Made by a program: the position numbers and the translations under genes
Notes under the pieces: generated by a model
What the model saw: only the letters and a program-made list of their open reading frames with translations
The model's database searches: none
What the model was told of the DNA's origin: nothing
Shown: piece after piece, positions 1-10,100 of the stretch
How the letters are laid out: each line of letters opens with the position of its first letter
How positions within the stretch are numbered: position 1 is the first letter of the stretch
DNA from: Streptomyces flavidovirens DSM 40150
Lineage (GTDB): Bacteria; Actinomycetota; Actinomycetes; Streptomycetales; Streptomycetaceae
Direction of reading: 5' to 3'
Length of the DNA: 64,000 nucleotides
Assembly (NCBI RefSeq): GCF_000429085.1
Contig: NZ_AUBE01000005.1
Span: 248,001 to 312,000 of the forward strand

Positions 1-1371
1 CACGTCAAGCGCTACACCACCATCGGCACCGCCCACGACCAGGGCCGCACGTCGGGCGTGATGGCCTCCGGCATCGTCGCCGAGGCGCTCGGGATGGACG
101 TCGCCGAGCTCGGCACCACCCGCTTCCGCCCGCCCGCCGTGCCGGTCGCCTTCGCCGCCCTCGCGGGCCGCAACCGCGGGGAGCTTTTCGATCCGGTACG
201 GGTGACCGCGCTGCACCCCTGGCATGTCGAGCACGGCGCCCTGTTCGAGGACGTCGGCCAGTGGAAGCGTCCCTGGTACTACCCGCAGGCAGGCGAGACC
301 ATGGACGAGGCGGTCCTGCGCGAGTGCCGGGCGGCCCGCACGGGCGTCGCGCTGATGGACGGCTCCACACTCGGCAAGATCAACGTGCAGGGCCCGGACG
401 CCGGCGTGCTCCTTGACCGGCTCTACACGAACATGATGAGCACGCTCAAGGTGGGCCGGGTCCGCTACGGCGTGATGTGCGGCATCGACGGCATGGCCCT
501 CGACGACGGCACCGTGATCCGTGTGGCCGAGCAGGAATTCCTGCTGACCACCACCACCGGCAACGCGGCCAGGATCCTCGAATGGATGGAGGAATGGCTG
601 CAGACGGAGTGGCCCGGCCTGCGCGTCCACCTCACCTCCGTCACCGAGCACTGGGCGACCATCCCCCTGGTCGGCCCCCGCTCCCGCGACGTGCTGGCGG
701 TGGTGGCTCCCGGCCTGGACGTCGACAACGACGCCTTCCCGTTCATGTCCTGGCGGGACGCCACCGTCGCCGGCATCCCGGCGCGGGTGTGCCGCATCAG
801 CTTCTCCGGTGAACTCGCCTACGAGATCAACGTGCCCGCCTGGGACGGCATCACCGTATGGAAGGCCCTGTACGCGGCCGGCAGCGCGTACGGCATCACT
901 CCGTACGGCACAGAGACGATGCACGTACTGCGCGCCGAGAAGGCCTACCCGATCATCGGGCAGGACACCGACGGCACCATCACCCCGCAGGATCTGGGCA
1001 TGTCGTGGGTCGTTTCCAAGAAGAAGCCGGACTTCATCGGCAAGCGGTCCTTCTCCCGCGAAGAAAACCGACGCGGCGACCGCAAGCAACTGGTGGGCCT
1101 GCTGCCCGCCGACGAGCAAGTCCTCCTGCCCGAAGGCGCCCAGATCATCGCCACCAGCAGCATTCCGGCGCCACCGGTACCCATGCTGGGCCACGTCACC
1201 TCCAGCTACCGCAGCGACGCCCTGCAGCGGACGTTCGCCCTCGCCCTGGTGCGCTCGGGAACTCGGCGCATCGGCGAAACCCTCTACGTCCCGCTGGACG
1301 GTCGGACCGTCCCTGTGACCGTGACCGAACCTGTGCTCTTCGACAAGGAGGGAACTCGCCGTGACGGTTGA
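1..1371 (+). CDS. soxA: Sarcosine oxidase alpha subunit, C-terminal part (5' end outside window)
   Basis: Large subunit of heterotetrameric sarcosine oxidase, which converts sarcosine, O2 and tetrahydrofolate to glycine, H2O2 and methylene-tetrahydrofolate in the cytosol. The frame is open from base 1, so the start lies upstream. The visible 456 residues begin with the end of the FAD/NAD-binding half ([15 protein letters not shown] is typical of this family) and continue into a GcvT/aminomethyltransferase-like folate-binding domain, with the family-typical [16 protein letters not shown] and [12 protein letters not shown] segments. The last 11 bases overlap soxG, the usual SoxA-SoxG order. Function is known from the family; the N-terminal cofactor motifs cannot be checked here. 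Confidence 0.93.
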   Translation, partial: HVKRYTTIGTAHDQGRTSGVMASGIVAEALGMDVAELGTTRFRPPAVPVAFAALAGRNRGELFDPVRVTALHPWHVEHGALFEDVGQWKRPWYYPQAGETMDEAVLRECRAARTGVALMDGSTLGKINVQGPDAGVLLDRLYTNMMSTLKVGRVRYGVMCGIDGMALDDGTVIRVAEQEFLLTTTTGNAARILEWMEEWLQTEWPGLRVHLTSVTEHWATIPLVGPRSRDVLAVVAPGLDVDNDAFPFMSWRDATVAGIPARVCRISFSGELAYEINVPAWDGITVWKALYAAGSAYGITPYGTETMHVLRAEKAYPIIGQDTDGTITPQDLGMSWVVSKKKPDFIGKRSFSREENRRGDRKQLVGLLPADEQVLLPEGAQIIATSSIPAPPVPMLGHVTSSYRSDALQRTFALALVRSGTRRIGETLYVPLDGRTVPVTVTEPVLFDKEGTRRDG

Positions 1372-1954
1372 GACGCCCACGCGCTACAGCCCGCTCTCCG
1401 CGTGGCAGGACGCCCTGGCCCGCCTGCCCACCGGAGTGCAGGTGAGGGAACTGCCCTTCCTCACCCAGCTCAACCTGCGGCTGCAGCCCGGCAGTGCTGC
1501 GGCACAGGCCGTCGAGGCTGCCTTGGGCCTCACGCTGCCGGGCCCCCTGCGCGCCGGGATGTCCGGCGACGTAAAGCTGCTGTGGATGGGCCCGGACGAG
1601 TGGCTGCTGGTGGCGCCCGAGGGCCGGCAGCACGATCTCGTCGCGCAACTGCGGTCGGCCATCGGTGACGAGTTCGCCACCGTCACCGACGTGTCGGCGC
1701 AGCGCACCACGCTGGCCCTGTCCGGGCACCTCGTCCGCGAGGTGCTGGCTCAGGGCTGTGCGATTGATCTGGATCCGCGGGTGACGCCCGTCGGCTCGTG
1801 CCTGACAACGGTGCTGGCACAGGCCCCGATCACCCTGGTGGTACGGGGAGACGCAGCCTCCAGCGTGTGGCTGCTGGTCCGCTCCTCGTTCGCGTCCTAC
1901 CTGGCCACCTGGCTCGTCGACGCCTGCACGGAATACCGGGGCGGCACCGGATGA
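1361..1954 (+). CDS. soxG: Sarcosine oxidase gamma subunit
   Basis: Small subunit of heterotetrameric sarcosine oxidase, 197 residues, the usual size for SoxG. Typical family segments are WMGPDEWLL in the middle and a C-terminal stretch of the type [18 protein letters not shown]. The GTG start at 1361 has a clear AAGGAGG-type ribosome site about 10 bases upstream and lies inside the end of soxA, so the two are translationally coupled. The subunit helps assemble the enzyme and has no catalytic residues of its own in the known family. The pair should let the organism use sarcosine, a product of choline/betaine breakdown, as a carbon and nitrogen source. Confidence 0.92.
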   Translation: MTVETPTRYSPLSAWQDALARLPTGVQVRELPFLTQLNLRLQPGSAAAQAVEAALGLTLPGPLRAGMSGDVKLLWMGPDEWLLVAPEGRQHDLVAQLRSAIGDEFATVTDVSAQRTTLALSGHLVREVLAQGCAIDLDPRVTPVGSCLTTVLAQAPITLVVRGDAASSVWLLVRSSFASYLATWLVDACTEYRGGTG

Positions 1955-2064
1955 GGGTCAGTGTCTTCGCCAAGTTCGTGTGTGCGGCGGAGCAGGAAAA
2001 ACCGCTGGGGGAGCAGAGCCGCGTACCTCTCGAGCAGACATGGCTTGCCGCATCCGCGCCGTAA
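1951..2064 (+). CDS. Possible 37-residue coupled peptide or gene remnant
   Basis: An ATG at 1951 overlaps the soxG stop as ATGA and opens a 37-codon frame starting [10 protein letters not shown] and ending LEQTWLAASAP. The overlap is of the kind used for coupled translation, but the frame is short, has no recognisable domain and its composition is less biased than the neighbours. It may be the stub of a decayed downstream gene of the sarcosine operon, or chance. The rest of the 1955-2181 gap shows no other gene. Confidence 0.2.
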   Translation: MRVSVFAKFVCAAEQEKPLGEQSRVPLEQTWLAASAP

Positions 2065-2181
2065 ACCTGCGTGATGCACAATCGCCTGCCCAACGGGCAC
2101 TCGTGCACGCGCTGACAGGCTGTACCCGAGCGACCGCCGTGAAACCCGCACACCTGCACCCACGTTGTTTTGGAGCACGCC

Positions 2182-2667
2182 ATGGAGCCCACGGCTCACA
2201 CCCGTAAAACCGTCCTGCCCGGAGTCGGCACCCGCTACGACCTGGAAACCGAAGCCGGCCGCCATCTCTCGGTCGTCATCCACCAGGACGGGCGGCGGAT
2301 CCTCGCCTTCCACGATCCCGAAGAGGACGACAACTGCCGGGACTCGGCCGCGCTCGCGCCGCACGAGTCGACGGCCCTGGGCAAGCTGCTGACCCCCGAC
2401 CCGGTCGCACATCTCCATCAGCACATGGAGATCGACCTGGTCACCGAACACATCGAGGTCACCAAACGCTCGCCGTACGCGGGACGCACGCTCGGCTCGA
2501 CCCGGGCGCGCTCGCGCACCGGCGCCTCCATCGTCGCCGTCCTGCGCCGTACGACGGCCGTCCCGTCACCCGCCCCCGACTTCCGCTTCGCCATCGGTGA
2601 CACCCTCGTCGTCGTCGGTACGCGAGAAGGCGTCGACGCCGTCGCCGAACTGATCACCGGAGGATAG
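2182..2667 (+). CDS. KhtT-like cation:proton antiporter regulatory subunit (TrkA-C domain)
   Basis: Predicted cytosolic regulatory subunit of a K+/H+ antiporter, 161 residues. The C-terminal half is a TrkA-C/RCK-C domain: a central GASIVAVLRR strand, then FRFAIGDTLVVVGTREGVDAV, the ending of this fold. The ATG at 2182 has GGAG six bases upstream; a TTG 12 bases earlier is less likely. It lies six bases before the antiporter gene, the same order as khtTU of Bacillus, where KhtT gates KhtU in response to nucleotides (including c-di-AMP) and pH. That this protein binds such a ligand is inference. Confidence 0.8.
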   Translation: MEPTAHTRKTVLPGVGTRYDLETEAGRHLSVVIHQDGRRILAFHDPEEDDNCRDSAALAPHESTALGKLLTPDPVAHLHQHMEIDLVTEHIEVTKRSPYAGRTLGSTRARSRTGASIVAVLRRTTAVPSPAPDFRFAIGDTLVVVGTREGVDAVAELITGG

Positions 2668-2673
2668 CCGCCC

Positions 2674-3891
2674 GTGCACGACACCACCGCCATGCTCATC
2701 GAACTCGGGGCCGTCATCCTTGGTCTGGGCATCCTGGGACGCCTCGCCGGCCGAGTCGGATTCTCACCCATACCTCTCTACCTGCTCGCCGGCCTGGCCT
2801 TCGGCCACGGCGGCATACTCCCGCTCCAGGCCAGCGAGGAGTTCATCGCCACCGGCGCCGAAATAGGCGTCATCCTCCTGCTCCTCCTCCTCGGCCTGGA
2901 GTACAGCGCCTCCGAACTCGTCACCAACCTCAAGACCCAATACCCCTCCGGCGCCGTCGACTTCGTCCTCAACGCCGTACCCGGCGCCGCCGCAGCCCTG
3001 ATCCTCGGCTGGGGACCGGTCGCCGCCGTCGCACTGGCCGGAGTCACCTGGATCTCCTCCTCCGGCGTCATCGCCAAGGTCCTCGGCGACCTCGCCCGCC
3101 TCGGCAACCGGGAAACCCCCGTCGTCCTCGGCGTTCTGGTCATCGAAGACCTGGCCATGGCCGTCTACCTGCCCATCCTCACCGCCCTGCTCGCCGGAGT
3201 GAGCCTCGCGGGCGGCACGATCACCCTGCTGATCTCGCTGGGAACCGTCGGCGCTGTCCTGTACCTGGCCCTGCGCCACGGCCGCCTCATCAGCAAGGCC
3301 GTCTCCTCCGACAACGCCGAGATGCTCCTCCTGGTCGTCCTCGGCCTCACGCTCCTCGTCGCCGGGATCGCCCAGGAACTCCAGGTCTCCGCGGCCGTCG
3401 GCGCCTTCCTCGTCGGCATCGCCCTGTCCGGAGAGGTCGCCGAAGGTGCCAGCAACCTGCTGACCCCGCTCCGCGACCTGTTCGCCGCCGTCTTCTTCGT
3501 CTTCTTCGGTCTGTCCACCGACCCTGCCGACATCCCGCCCGTCCTCGTCCCCGCGCTGATCCTCGCCGTCGTCACCGCCCTCACGAAGATCATCACCGGT
3601 TGGTACGCCGCCCGCCGCGCTGGCATCGGCACGCGTGGCCGCTGGCGCGCCGGAGGCACCCTCGTCGCCCGCGGCGAGTTCTCCATCGTCATCGCCGGCC
3701 TCGCCGTCGGCGTTGAACCCCGCGTCGGCCCCCTGGCCACCGCCTACGTACTGATCCTCGTCATCATCGGCCCGCTCGCCGCCCGCTGGACCGAACCCCT
3801 CGCCCGCCGCCTCACCCGCCGCCCGGCCAACCCGGCGCCCGCCGCTGCCCCGGAGGCGGAACGAGCCGACGCCGTCCACACGGCCACCTGA
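2674..3891 (+). CDS. KhtU/KefB-like cation:proton antiporter (CPA2 family)
   Basis: Integral membrane antiporter of the CPA2 family, 405 residues, with about twelve hydrophobic segments and no C-terminal RCK domain; that role falls to the preceding gene. Family signatures include LLLLLLGLEYS early in the protein, GVLVIEDLAMAV in the middle (the conserved ED of the ion path) and FFVFFGLSTDP. The GTG start at 2674 has GGAGG about ten bases upstream. It probably extrudes K+ or another monovalent cation in exchange for protons under osmotic or alkaline stress. Transcription ends at the hairpin at 3911-3942 facing the biosynthetic set. Confidence 0.85.
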   Translation: MHDTTAMLIELGAVILGLGILGRLAGRVGFSPIPLYLLAGLAFGHGGILPLQASEEFIATGAEIGVILLLLLLGLEYSASELVTNLKTQYPSGAVDFVLNAVPGAAAALILGWGPVAAVALAGVTWISSSGVIAKVLGDLARLGNRETPVVLGVLVIEDLAMAVYLPILTALLAGVSLAGGTITLLISLGTVGAVLYLALRHGRLISKAVSSDNAEMLLLVVLGLTLLVAGIAQELQVSAAVGAFLVGIALSGEVAEGASNLLTPLRDLFAAVFFVFFGLSTDPADIPPVLVPALILAVVTALTKIITGWYAARRAGIGTRGRWRAGGTLVARGEFSIVIAGLAVGVEPRVGPLATAYVLILVIIGPLAARWTEPLARRLTRRPANPAPAAAPEAERADAVHTAT

Positions 3892-3910
3892 TGCGCCCCC
3901 TTCGCGCGGT

Positions 3911-3942
3911 GGCAGCCGGCTTGGGCCTTGTCACCGGCTGCC
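3911..3942. terminator. Hairpin between convergent genes
   Basis: GGCAGCCGG at 3911-3919 pairs perfectly with CCGGCTGCC at 3934-3942 around a 14-base loop. It sits in the 66-base gap between the antiporter gene and the convergent SbnA-like gene, so it can serve both strands. There is no U-tract, as is common in high-GC actinobacteria. Confidence 0.6.
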
Positions 3943-3957
3943 GTCCGCTGTTGCCGG

Positions 3958-4977
3958 TCAGGTGGTGGTGGCGCCTCGTCCGCGAGGGTCGGTGCCGGCA
4001 GGCCGGGAACCGGCCGGTGGCTCGTCGGAGTCGAACACGTCCTCGCCGTAGAGGGCCTGCAGCCAGTTGGTCTGGTACAGGGTGTCGAGGTAGCGCTCCC
4101 CGAGGTCCGCGGCGATGGCCACCGCGGTGAGGTCACGGGTGTCGTGCTGGTCGAGCCACCCCATCGCGCCGCTGACCACCGTTCCGGTGGAGCCGCCGAA
4201 CAGGAATCCGCGTCTGGCCAGACGACGGCAGGCACGGATGGTGTTCGCCTCTTCGACGTGGATGACCTCGTCGACGTACGACTCGTCGAGCAGCGGTGGA
4301 CGGACGCTCATGCCCAGTCCCGGAATCATCCGGCGGCCGGGGGGCCCGCCGAACGACACCGAGCCGACGCTGTCGATCGCGACGATCCGCACCGGACGGT
4401 GCCACTCCTGGAAGTAACGCGCGCAGCCCATCAGGGTGCCCGTGGTGCCGGCCCCGATGAACAGCACGTCCAGACGCGGGAACCCGCGAGCGATCTCCGG
4501 CGCCGTCCTGCGGTAGTGCGCCTTCCAGTTGCTCGGATTGGTGTACTGGCTGAGCCACACGTACCGGTCGTCCAAGTCGCACAGCGCGCGGACGTAGTCG
4601 AGCCGCGCGCCGAGGAAGCCCCGCTCGTTCTGGGCGGCGATGACGTGCACCTGGCTGCCCAGCGCCTCCATCATCAGCCTGGTCGCCAGGTTGCAGCGGG
4701 AGTCGGTCACGCACAGAAACCGGTAGCCCTTGCTCGCGGCGATCACGCTCAGCGCCACGCCCAGGTTCCCGGACGACGATTCGACGATGACCGACTCCGG
4801 TTTCAGGACGCCGTCCCGTTCGGCGGTCTCGACCATCTCGATCGCGGTCTTCAGCTTGATCGATCCGGCGAAGTTGAAGCCCTCGCACTTCAGGAAGAGC
4901 GAGTGCCCGAAGATCGGCCGGAGGTCGACGTAGAGGTCCTCCTCGTTGAAGGCCTGGGGAACGGATATGACGGGCAC
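3958..4977 (-). CDS. SbnA-like 2,3-diaminopropionate biosynthesis synthase (PLP enzyme)
   Basis: PLP-dependent enzyme of the cysteine-synthase fold, 339 residues. SbnA of staphyloferrin B biosynthesis joins O-phospho-L-serine and L-glutamate to N-(2-amino-2-carboxyethyl)-L-glutamate (ACEGA). Visible motifs: GSIKLKTA with the PLP lysine, ESSSGNLGVAL for substrate and phosphate contacts, and GAGTTGTLMG for the PLP phosphate. The GTG start at 4977 has GAGGAGG five bases upstream. It lies 46 bases after the SbnB-like gene and is last in the leftward set; the pair together should give Dap. Family assignment is strong; the exact substrate is inferred from the partner gene. Confidence 0.88.
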   Translation of the reverse strand: MPVISVPQAFNEEDLYVDLRPIFGHSLFLKCEGFNFAGSIKLKTAIEMVETAERDGVLKPESVIVESSSGNLGVALSVIAASKGYRFLCVTDSRCNLATRLMMEALGSQVHVIAAQNERGFLGARLDYVRALCDLDDRYVWLSQYTNPSNWKAHYRRTAPEIARGFPRLDVLFIGAGTTGTLMGCARYFQEWHRPVRIVAIDSVGSVSFGGPPGRRMIPGLGMSVRPPLLDESYVDEVIHVEEANTIRACRRLARRGFLFGGSTGTVVSGAMGWLDQHDTRDLTAVAIAADLGERYLDTLYQTNWLQALYGEDVFDSDEPPAGSRPAGTDPRGRGATTT

Positions 4978-5023
4978 GATGGCCTCCTCATCTGCTGCGA
5001 AGCGCTCTCGGGCGTCTGTCGGT

Positions 5024-6094
5024 TCAGCCGTGTCGCCGCAGTTCGTGGAAGAAATCGTCGACGACGTGCAGTCCCCCGGAACGGGCCACCTCGTCGTAGA
5101 CGTACTTGCCCACCGCCAGATCGAGAACCCCCAGGCCGAACGGCGAGAACACGACCGGCCGGTCGCTCGGAACCGTGACCCGTCCCTCCATCACGTCGTC
5201 CAGCGTGCCGTGCAGGAAGTCCCGGTTGCCCGTGAGCTGCTCGGCCAGGTGGGGCGAGGTGTTGGCCTTGAGGCAGTGCTCGACGTCGTCGACGATGTTG
5301 AACGAGTCGAGGATGATCTCCGGTGCCAGATCCCGCAGCGACACGTGCAGCACCAGCGGGTTGTGCTCGAACCACGACAGGTCGCTGACGTGCGGCTGCG
5401 CGGCGACGGTGGCGAAGACCACCAGGTCGCTGTAACGGATCAGCTCTTCGGCGCTGTCGTGCACGGTGATCCGCCCCGTGGTCCGCGACTGCTCCAGGTA
5501 GCAGCGGAGCCCGGCCGCGCTGTCGGCGGACAGGTCGTGCACGCCGACCTCGTCGAACGACCAGCCGGTGGCCGCCAGGAAGTCGTACACGTAACGGGCG
5601 ATCAGGCCCGCGCCGACGAACCCGACGCGCGTCGGACGCGGTCGGTCGTTGCTGAGCCACTGGGCCGCCAGGACCGCCGAGGAGGCCGTCCGGGTGGCAC
5701 TGATGATGGAGCCTTCCAGGCAGGCGAACGGGTAGCCGGTGCCATGGTCGTTGAGGATCAGCACCGCCGAGGCCCTCGGGATGCCGGCCGCCACGTTGTC
5801 CGGGAAGCTGGAGATCCACTTCAGGCCGTCCACCCGCATCGGCTCCCCGATCGAGGCGGGCAGCGCGATGATCCGGGAGGACGGGCGGTCGGGGAACCGC
5901 AGGAAGTAGGACGGCGGGTTCACGCTGTCACCGGCGCTGTGCAGCCGGTACGTGGCTTCCACCAGCTCCACGATCTGTTTCTCGCGCCCCTGCAGTACGC
6001 CCTCGACCTGGGCGCCGGAGACGACGGCGAACGTCGGCACGCCGACCGGCTCGCGCAGGGTGAATTCCATCGCGGGGGAACGCCTGGCAGTCAT
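5024..6094 (-). CDS. SbnB-like ACEGA dehydrogenase (ornithine cyclodeaminase family)
   Basis: Member of the ornithine cyclodeaminase/mu-crystallin family, 356 residues. SbnB oxidises ACEGA with NAD+ and releases L-2,3-diaminopropionate, 2-oxoglutarate and NADH. The Rossmann motif RVGFVGAGLIARYVYDFL lies in the middle, and MRVDGLKWISSFPDN near residue 95 fits the family's substrate pocket. The ATG at 6094 overlaps the stop of the upstream oxygenase as ATGA; MEFTLREP eight codons later is an alternative start. Neighbours on both sides point to Dap supply for the NRPS genes upstream. Confidence 0.88.
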   Translation of the reverse strand: MTARRSPAMEFTLREPVGVPTFAVVSGAQVEGVLQGREKQIVELVEATYRLHSAGDSVNPPSYFLRFPDRPSSRIIALPASIGEPMRVDGLKWISSFPDNVAAGIPRASAVLILNDHGTGYPFACLEGSIISATRTASSAVLAAQWLSNDRPRPTRVGFVGAGLIARYVYDFLAATGWSFDEVGVHDLSADSAAGLRCYLEQSRTTGRITVHDSAEELIRYSDLVVFATVAAQPHVSDLSWFEHNPLVLHVSLRDLAPEIILDSFNIVDDVEHCLKANTSPHLAEQLTGNRDFLHGTLDDVMEGRVTVPSDRPVVFSPFGLGVLDLAVGKYVYDEVARSGGLHVVDDFFHELRRHG

Positions 6095-7095
6095 GGCGTG
6101 GTCACCTCCACGGTCGGCGAGCAGTCGGCCAGGCGCAACGGGTCGGCCATCCCGACGAGCACCTCGCGGGGTCCCTCGTAGGGCTCCCTGCTGTGTGCGG
6201 TGCGGACGTTGTCGACGATCATCAGGTCGCCGGCCTGCCACGGCTCGCGTACGGTGTTGTCCTCGTAGACCTTGTTGAGCAGTTGTACGACGTCTTCGCC
6301 GATGGGATCGCCGCCGCCGAACCGGGTGTTGAACGGCAGACCGTCGGCGCCGTACACGTCCACGAGGTACTCGCGCACCTCGGGGGCCATCGTCCACTCG
6401 TTGAGGAACGCGATCTGGTTGAACCAGCAGCGTGCGCCGGTGACCGGGTGACGCACCACAGCGCTGCGGCGCTGCCTGGTGCGCAGGGACCCGTCCGGCT
6501 GCCGGTCGAATGCGATCGCGTTGGCACGGCAGTAGCTCTCGACAGCGCCGACGTCGTCCGTGCCGAACGACTCGGCCACGGATGCCCCGATCTCGTCGTT
6601 GTAGCTGCGGGTGAGCAGCCAGCCTTCCCGCTCGAACCGCTCGGTCAGCTCGGCGGGCAGCGCCTCCAGTACGGCCGACGAGTCGGCCACCGCGGTCGCC
6701 CCGCCCTCCGTGGGCGCGTCGAGGCACGCGAACAGCATCAGACCGGGGAACTCCAGGGCGTAGCTCAGCTCGTGGTGCATGCACATCGGCTGGTTCGGCG
6801 GCCACTGGGACGAGGAGTACACGCCGGGGGCGTAGGTCCGCCGGGCCGCGAAGGCCTCCTTCTCGGCCATCAGGGCTGTGGCCAACTGCCGGAAGACGGT
6901 GCCCGTCACGTCCGCGTCGTGCAGGCCGAGGCCTCGGACCAGGACCGCACCGTACTCGGTGACGCGGGCGTGCAGTTCCTCCCGGTGCTCGGCCACCCAG
7001 CGGGCCGGGTCGCCTGCGGTCCCGGCCCGCAACACCGGGGGTTTGCCTGCTTCCAGCGCGAGGTCGAGCGGTGACGCCGGGGATGAGGTCGGCAT
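6091..7095 (-). CDS. TauD/SyrP-like Fe(II)/2-oxoglutarate-dependent oxygenase
   Basis: Non-haem iron oxygenase, 334 residues. The metal triad is visible as H107-x-E109 in MHHELSY and H301 in RTAHSREP, with R310 as the expected 2-oxoglutarate carboxylate anchor. The Glu in the first motif and the segment FACLDAPTEGGATAVADS fit the SyrP/VioC-type branch, which hydroxylates amino acids, free or tethered to a carrier protein. AAAGGAG stands seven bases before the ATG. It lies 67 bases after the NRPS gene and is coupled to the SbnB-like gene, so Dap or a Dap-carrier thioester is the likely substrate; this is inference. Confidence 0.85.
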   Translation of the reverse strand: MPTSSPASPLDLALEAGKPPVLRAGTAGDPARWVAEHREELHARVTEYGAVLVRGLGLHDADVTGTVFRQLATALMAEKEAFAARRTYAPGVYSSSQWPPNQPMCMHHELSYALEFPGLMLFACLDAPTEGGATAVADSSAVLEALPAELTERFEREGWLLTRSYNDEIGASVAESFGTDDVGAVESYCRANAIAFDRQPDGSLRTRQRRSAVVRHPVTGARCWFNQIAFLNEWTMAPEVREYLVDVYGADGLPFNTRFGGGDPIGEDVVQLLNKVYEDNTVREPWQAGDLMIVDNVRTAHSREPYEGPREVLVGMADPLRLADCSPTVEVTTP

Positions 7096-7140
7096 CGCGT
7101 TCTCCTTTCGTTCGTGCCGGTCAGTTCGCGTCGGTCACTT

Positions 7141-7168
7141 CCTGTGCGTCAGTTCCTGTGCGTCAGTT
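7141..7168. repeat. 14-bp tandem duplication over the NRPS stop codon
   Basis: CCTGTGCGTCAGTT occurs at 7141-7154 and again, exactly, at 7155-7168. The second copy contains the stop codon of the NRPS gene (7163-7165 on the minus strand). Related GTCAGTTC/GTCACTTC words continue to about 7128, so the short spacer before the oxygenase gene looks built by slippage. Confidence 0.7.
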
Positions 7169-10100
7169 CATGTCCGCCACGTCAGGAAGCCGGTCGTCGA
7201 CGGCCCGCAGCACGGCCTTCGCCGCTTCCGCCGGGCGGGTGCGCGGGAAGTGGTGACCGCCGTCGGTGAGCTCATACAGGTCGACGTGGTCGGCCAGCAG
7301 TTGCCAGTCGCGGTGCCGCTCCCGGAACCCCGTGGTGACCGGATCGTCGGCGGCCACGATCACCGTGACCGGTGCGGCCAGTTTCACCGCCGGGGGGCTG
7401 CCCAGAGCGTCCGCGAAATAGCGGTGGGCGGACACCACGTCGTGCCGGTAGGCGGCGGCAATGTGCTCGACCTGCCCGGCATCGAGCCGACCGAGCCCCA
7501 AGTAGGCGCTGTCCGCGCTCAGTTCGGCGGCGATCCTGGCGTCGCTCCAACCCGTCAGCTCGGTGACGGCGGCGCGCCGGCCGGCGGCGTCACCGGGCAA
7601 CTGGGCCGCCACGAACACCCGTTGGACATCCACCCCTTGCTCCTGAAGTCTGCGCGCCGTCTCCAGTGCCGGCGCGGCACCCGAGGAGTGGCCCCACAGC
7701 AGGATCCCGGTCAGGCCGAGGCGGCTGATCTCGGCGCTCACCTCCTCGACCACGTACGACAGTGAAGCGAAGGTTCTGCCCCCGGCGCTCACGTCGTGGC
7801 TCGGCGGCTCGACGGCGTACACCGCCGGTCCGATGCCCCGCAGGGCTCTGGCCATCGGCTCGAAGCTCACCGCGCCGCCGCCGGCGGGCGGGAAGCAGAT
7901 GAGGGCGCCGGTCCGGGCACTGTCCGGTTCCGACAGGGGTTGCAGCAGTCCGGCGGACTGCTCGGGTCCGCCGTCGAGCAGCTGGGCCAGGTCGGCGAGC
8001 ACCGGGTGACGTGCGACGTCCTTGACGGACACCGCGCGGTCCAGGGCGACCGCCAGCTTCACCGCCGACAACGAGGTGCCGCCCCGGTCGAAGAAGTGGT
8101 CCAGCCGCCCGATCCGGTGCTGCGGGATGCCGAGCACCTCCGCCCAGGCGGCCGCCAGCCGCTGTTCGGCCGGCGTCGTCGGCGTGCTGCGGTCCTCGCC
8201 GGCCGCGTCGAGTTCGCCGGCCAGCGCCGTCAGCGTCTTCCGGTCGGTCTTGCCGTTGGCGGTCGTCGGCAGACTTTCCCGCCAGTGGACGGCCGATGGG
8301 ATCATGTACTCGGGCAGCGACGCGCCGAGCCGGTCGAGCAGGACGCCGGCGTCGAGCGGCCGGGGGCCGGTGCAGAAGGCGACCAGGTGCGCGCTCCGGC
8401 CGGGCCGCTCGGTGATCACCACCGCACCGTCGCGGACACCGGGCACCCGCAGCAGCGTGTTCTCGACCTCGCCGATCTCGATCCGGAAGCCACGGATCTT
8501 GACCTGGCTGTCCCGGCGGCCGAGGAAGTCCAGCTTGCCACCGGGCAGCCAGCGGCCGTAGTCGCCGCCCCGGTAGAGGCGCCGCCCGGCGCCGTGCGGA
8601 TCGGTCATGAAGGCCTGCCGGGTGCGCTCGGGGTCATTGACGTACCCGCGGCCGACACAGACGCCGGAGAAGGCGATCACGCCGGGGGCCCCGAGCGGCA
8701 CCGGTGACAGCTGCTCGTCGACGACGTAGACGCGCACGTTGTTGACGCACCGGCCGAGCGGCACCCGCTCGGTGTCCGGAACCCGGTGCATGACCTCGTG
8801 GTTGGTGTCGTCCGAGGTCTCCGTCAGGCCGTAGGCGTTGACCAGCCGGATGCCCGGCTCGGCCGCGAACCAGCGCTGTACGAGCTCCTTCTTCAGCGCC
8901 TCGCCGGTGGCCGACACGTACCGCAGGTCCGGCAGCTCACGGGGGTGCTGCTCCAGGCGGGACAGTACGACGTCGAGGTAGGACGGCACGACCTGCAGCA
9001 CCGTGACCCGGCCGTCGGCGATCCTGTCCACGAACCGCCGGACGTCCAGGATCTCCTCCTGCTCGACCAGCAGGGTCCGCCCTCCCACCAGAAGCGCGGA
9101 CAGGAGCTGCCACAGCGATATGTCGAAGCACTGGGGTGCCGTCTGGGCGACCACCTGCCCCTCGCCGATCTCCAGGTCGTCGATCTTGGCGTAGAGGTGG
9201 TTGAGCATGCCCGCGTGTTCACACATCGCACCCTTGGGCTCGCCGGTGGAGCCGGAGGTGAAGTAGATGTACGCCGCCTGGTCCGGTGCCACACGGACGC
9301 CGAGATCGGCGCCGGTGCGGTCCTCGGCGTAAGCCTCGTGTACGTGGAGCTTTCGCACTCCGGGTGACGAGCCGGGGGACGGAGAGCCGGGGGACGACGA
9401 ACCGAGGGCCTGGTCGAGCGTGGCGGTGCTGCCGCGTTCGGTCAGCACGAGCCCGCACCCGGCACGGGAGAGGGTGGCCGCGATGCGCTCGGCCGGGAAG
9501 TGCGGCTCGATGGGCAGGTACACCCCGCCGGCCTTGAAGACGGCGAGAACGGCGGCCATCCAGTCCAGGTTGCGCTCGGTCACCACGGCGACGACACCTT
9601 CGCGCCGCAGGCCCCTGGCCAGCAGGGCGCGGCCGAGCCGGTTGGCTCGTTCGTTGAGCTCCCGGTACGTCCACTGCCGGTCGCCGTGCACGGCCGCGAC
9701 GGCCTCGGGGTGGGCCCGTACCCGCTCCTCGAACAGCTCGTGGACCCTGCGGTCCGGCAGGTCCCGGTGCGGCCCGGCCAGTCCTTCGGTCTGGAACCGG
9801 AGCTCCTCGGCGGAGAGCAGGGTCTGCCGCCGGTGCTCCGCGTCCGGGTCGGCGGCGATCAGGGCGAGCGCGGTGAGGTGGTAGCCGGCGATCCTGCCGG
9901 CGGCGTCCGCGTCCAACGCGTCGGAGCGGTACCGCAACCGCAGCGAGAGACCCCCGTCGTCTCGCGACACCCCCAGCCCCACGACGACGTGTCCGGGGAG
10001 GCCGCCGTCGCCGCCGGCCGGGTCGAACACCGCCTCGGTCGACGGCCCGGCCAGGCGCAGTTCGTGCCTGAGTTCGTCGACCGGGAAGTCCTTGTGCGCC

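Noticed and set aside
2764..3879. 371-codon minus-strand frame, glycine/aspartate rich, opposite the antiporter
   Set aside because: Biased composition is the mirror of a hydrophobic membrane protein gene; no start signal.
6095..6805. Upstream extension of the SbnB-like frame
   Set aside because: It overlaps the oxygenase gene in another frame and is low-complexity; the ATGA overlap at 6091-6094 is the natural start.
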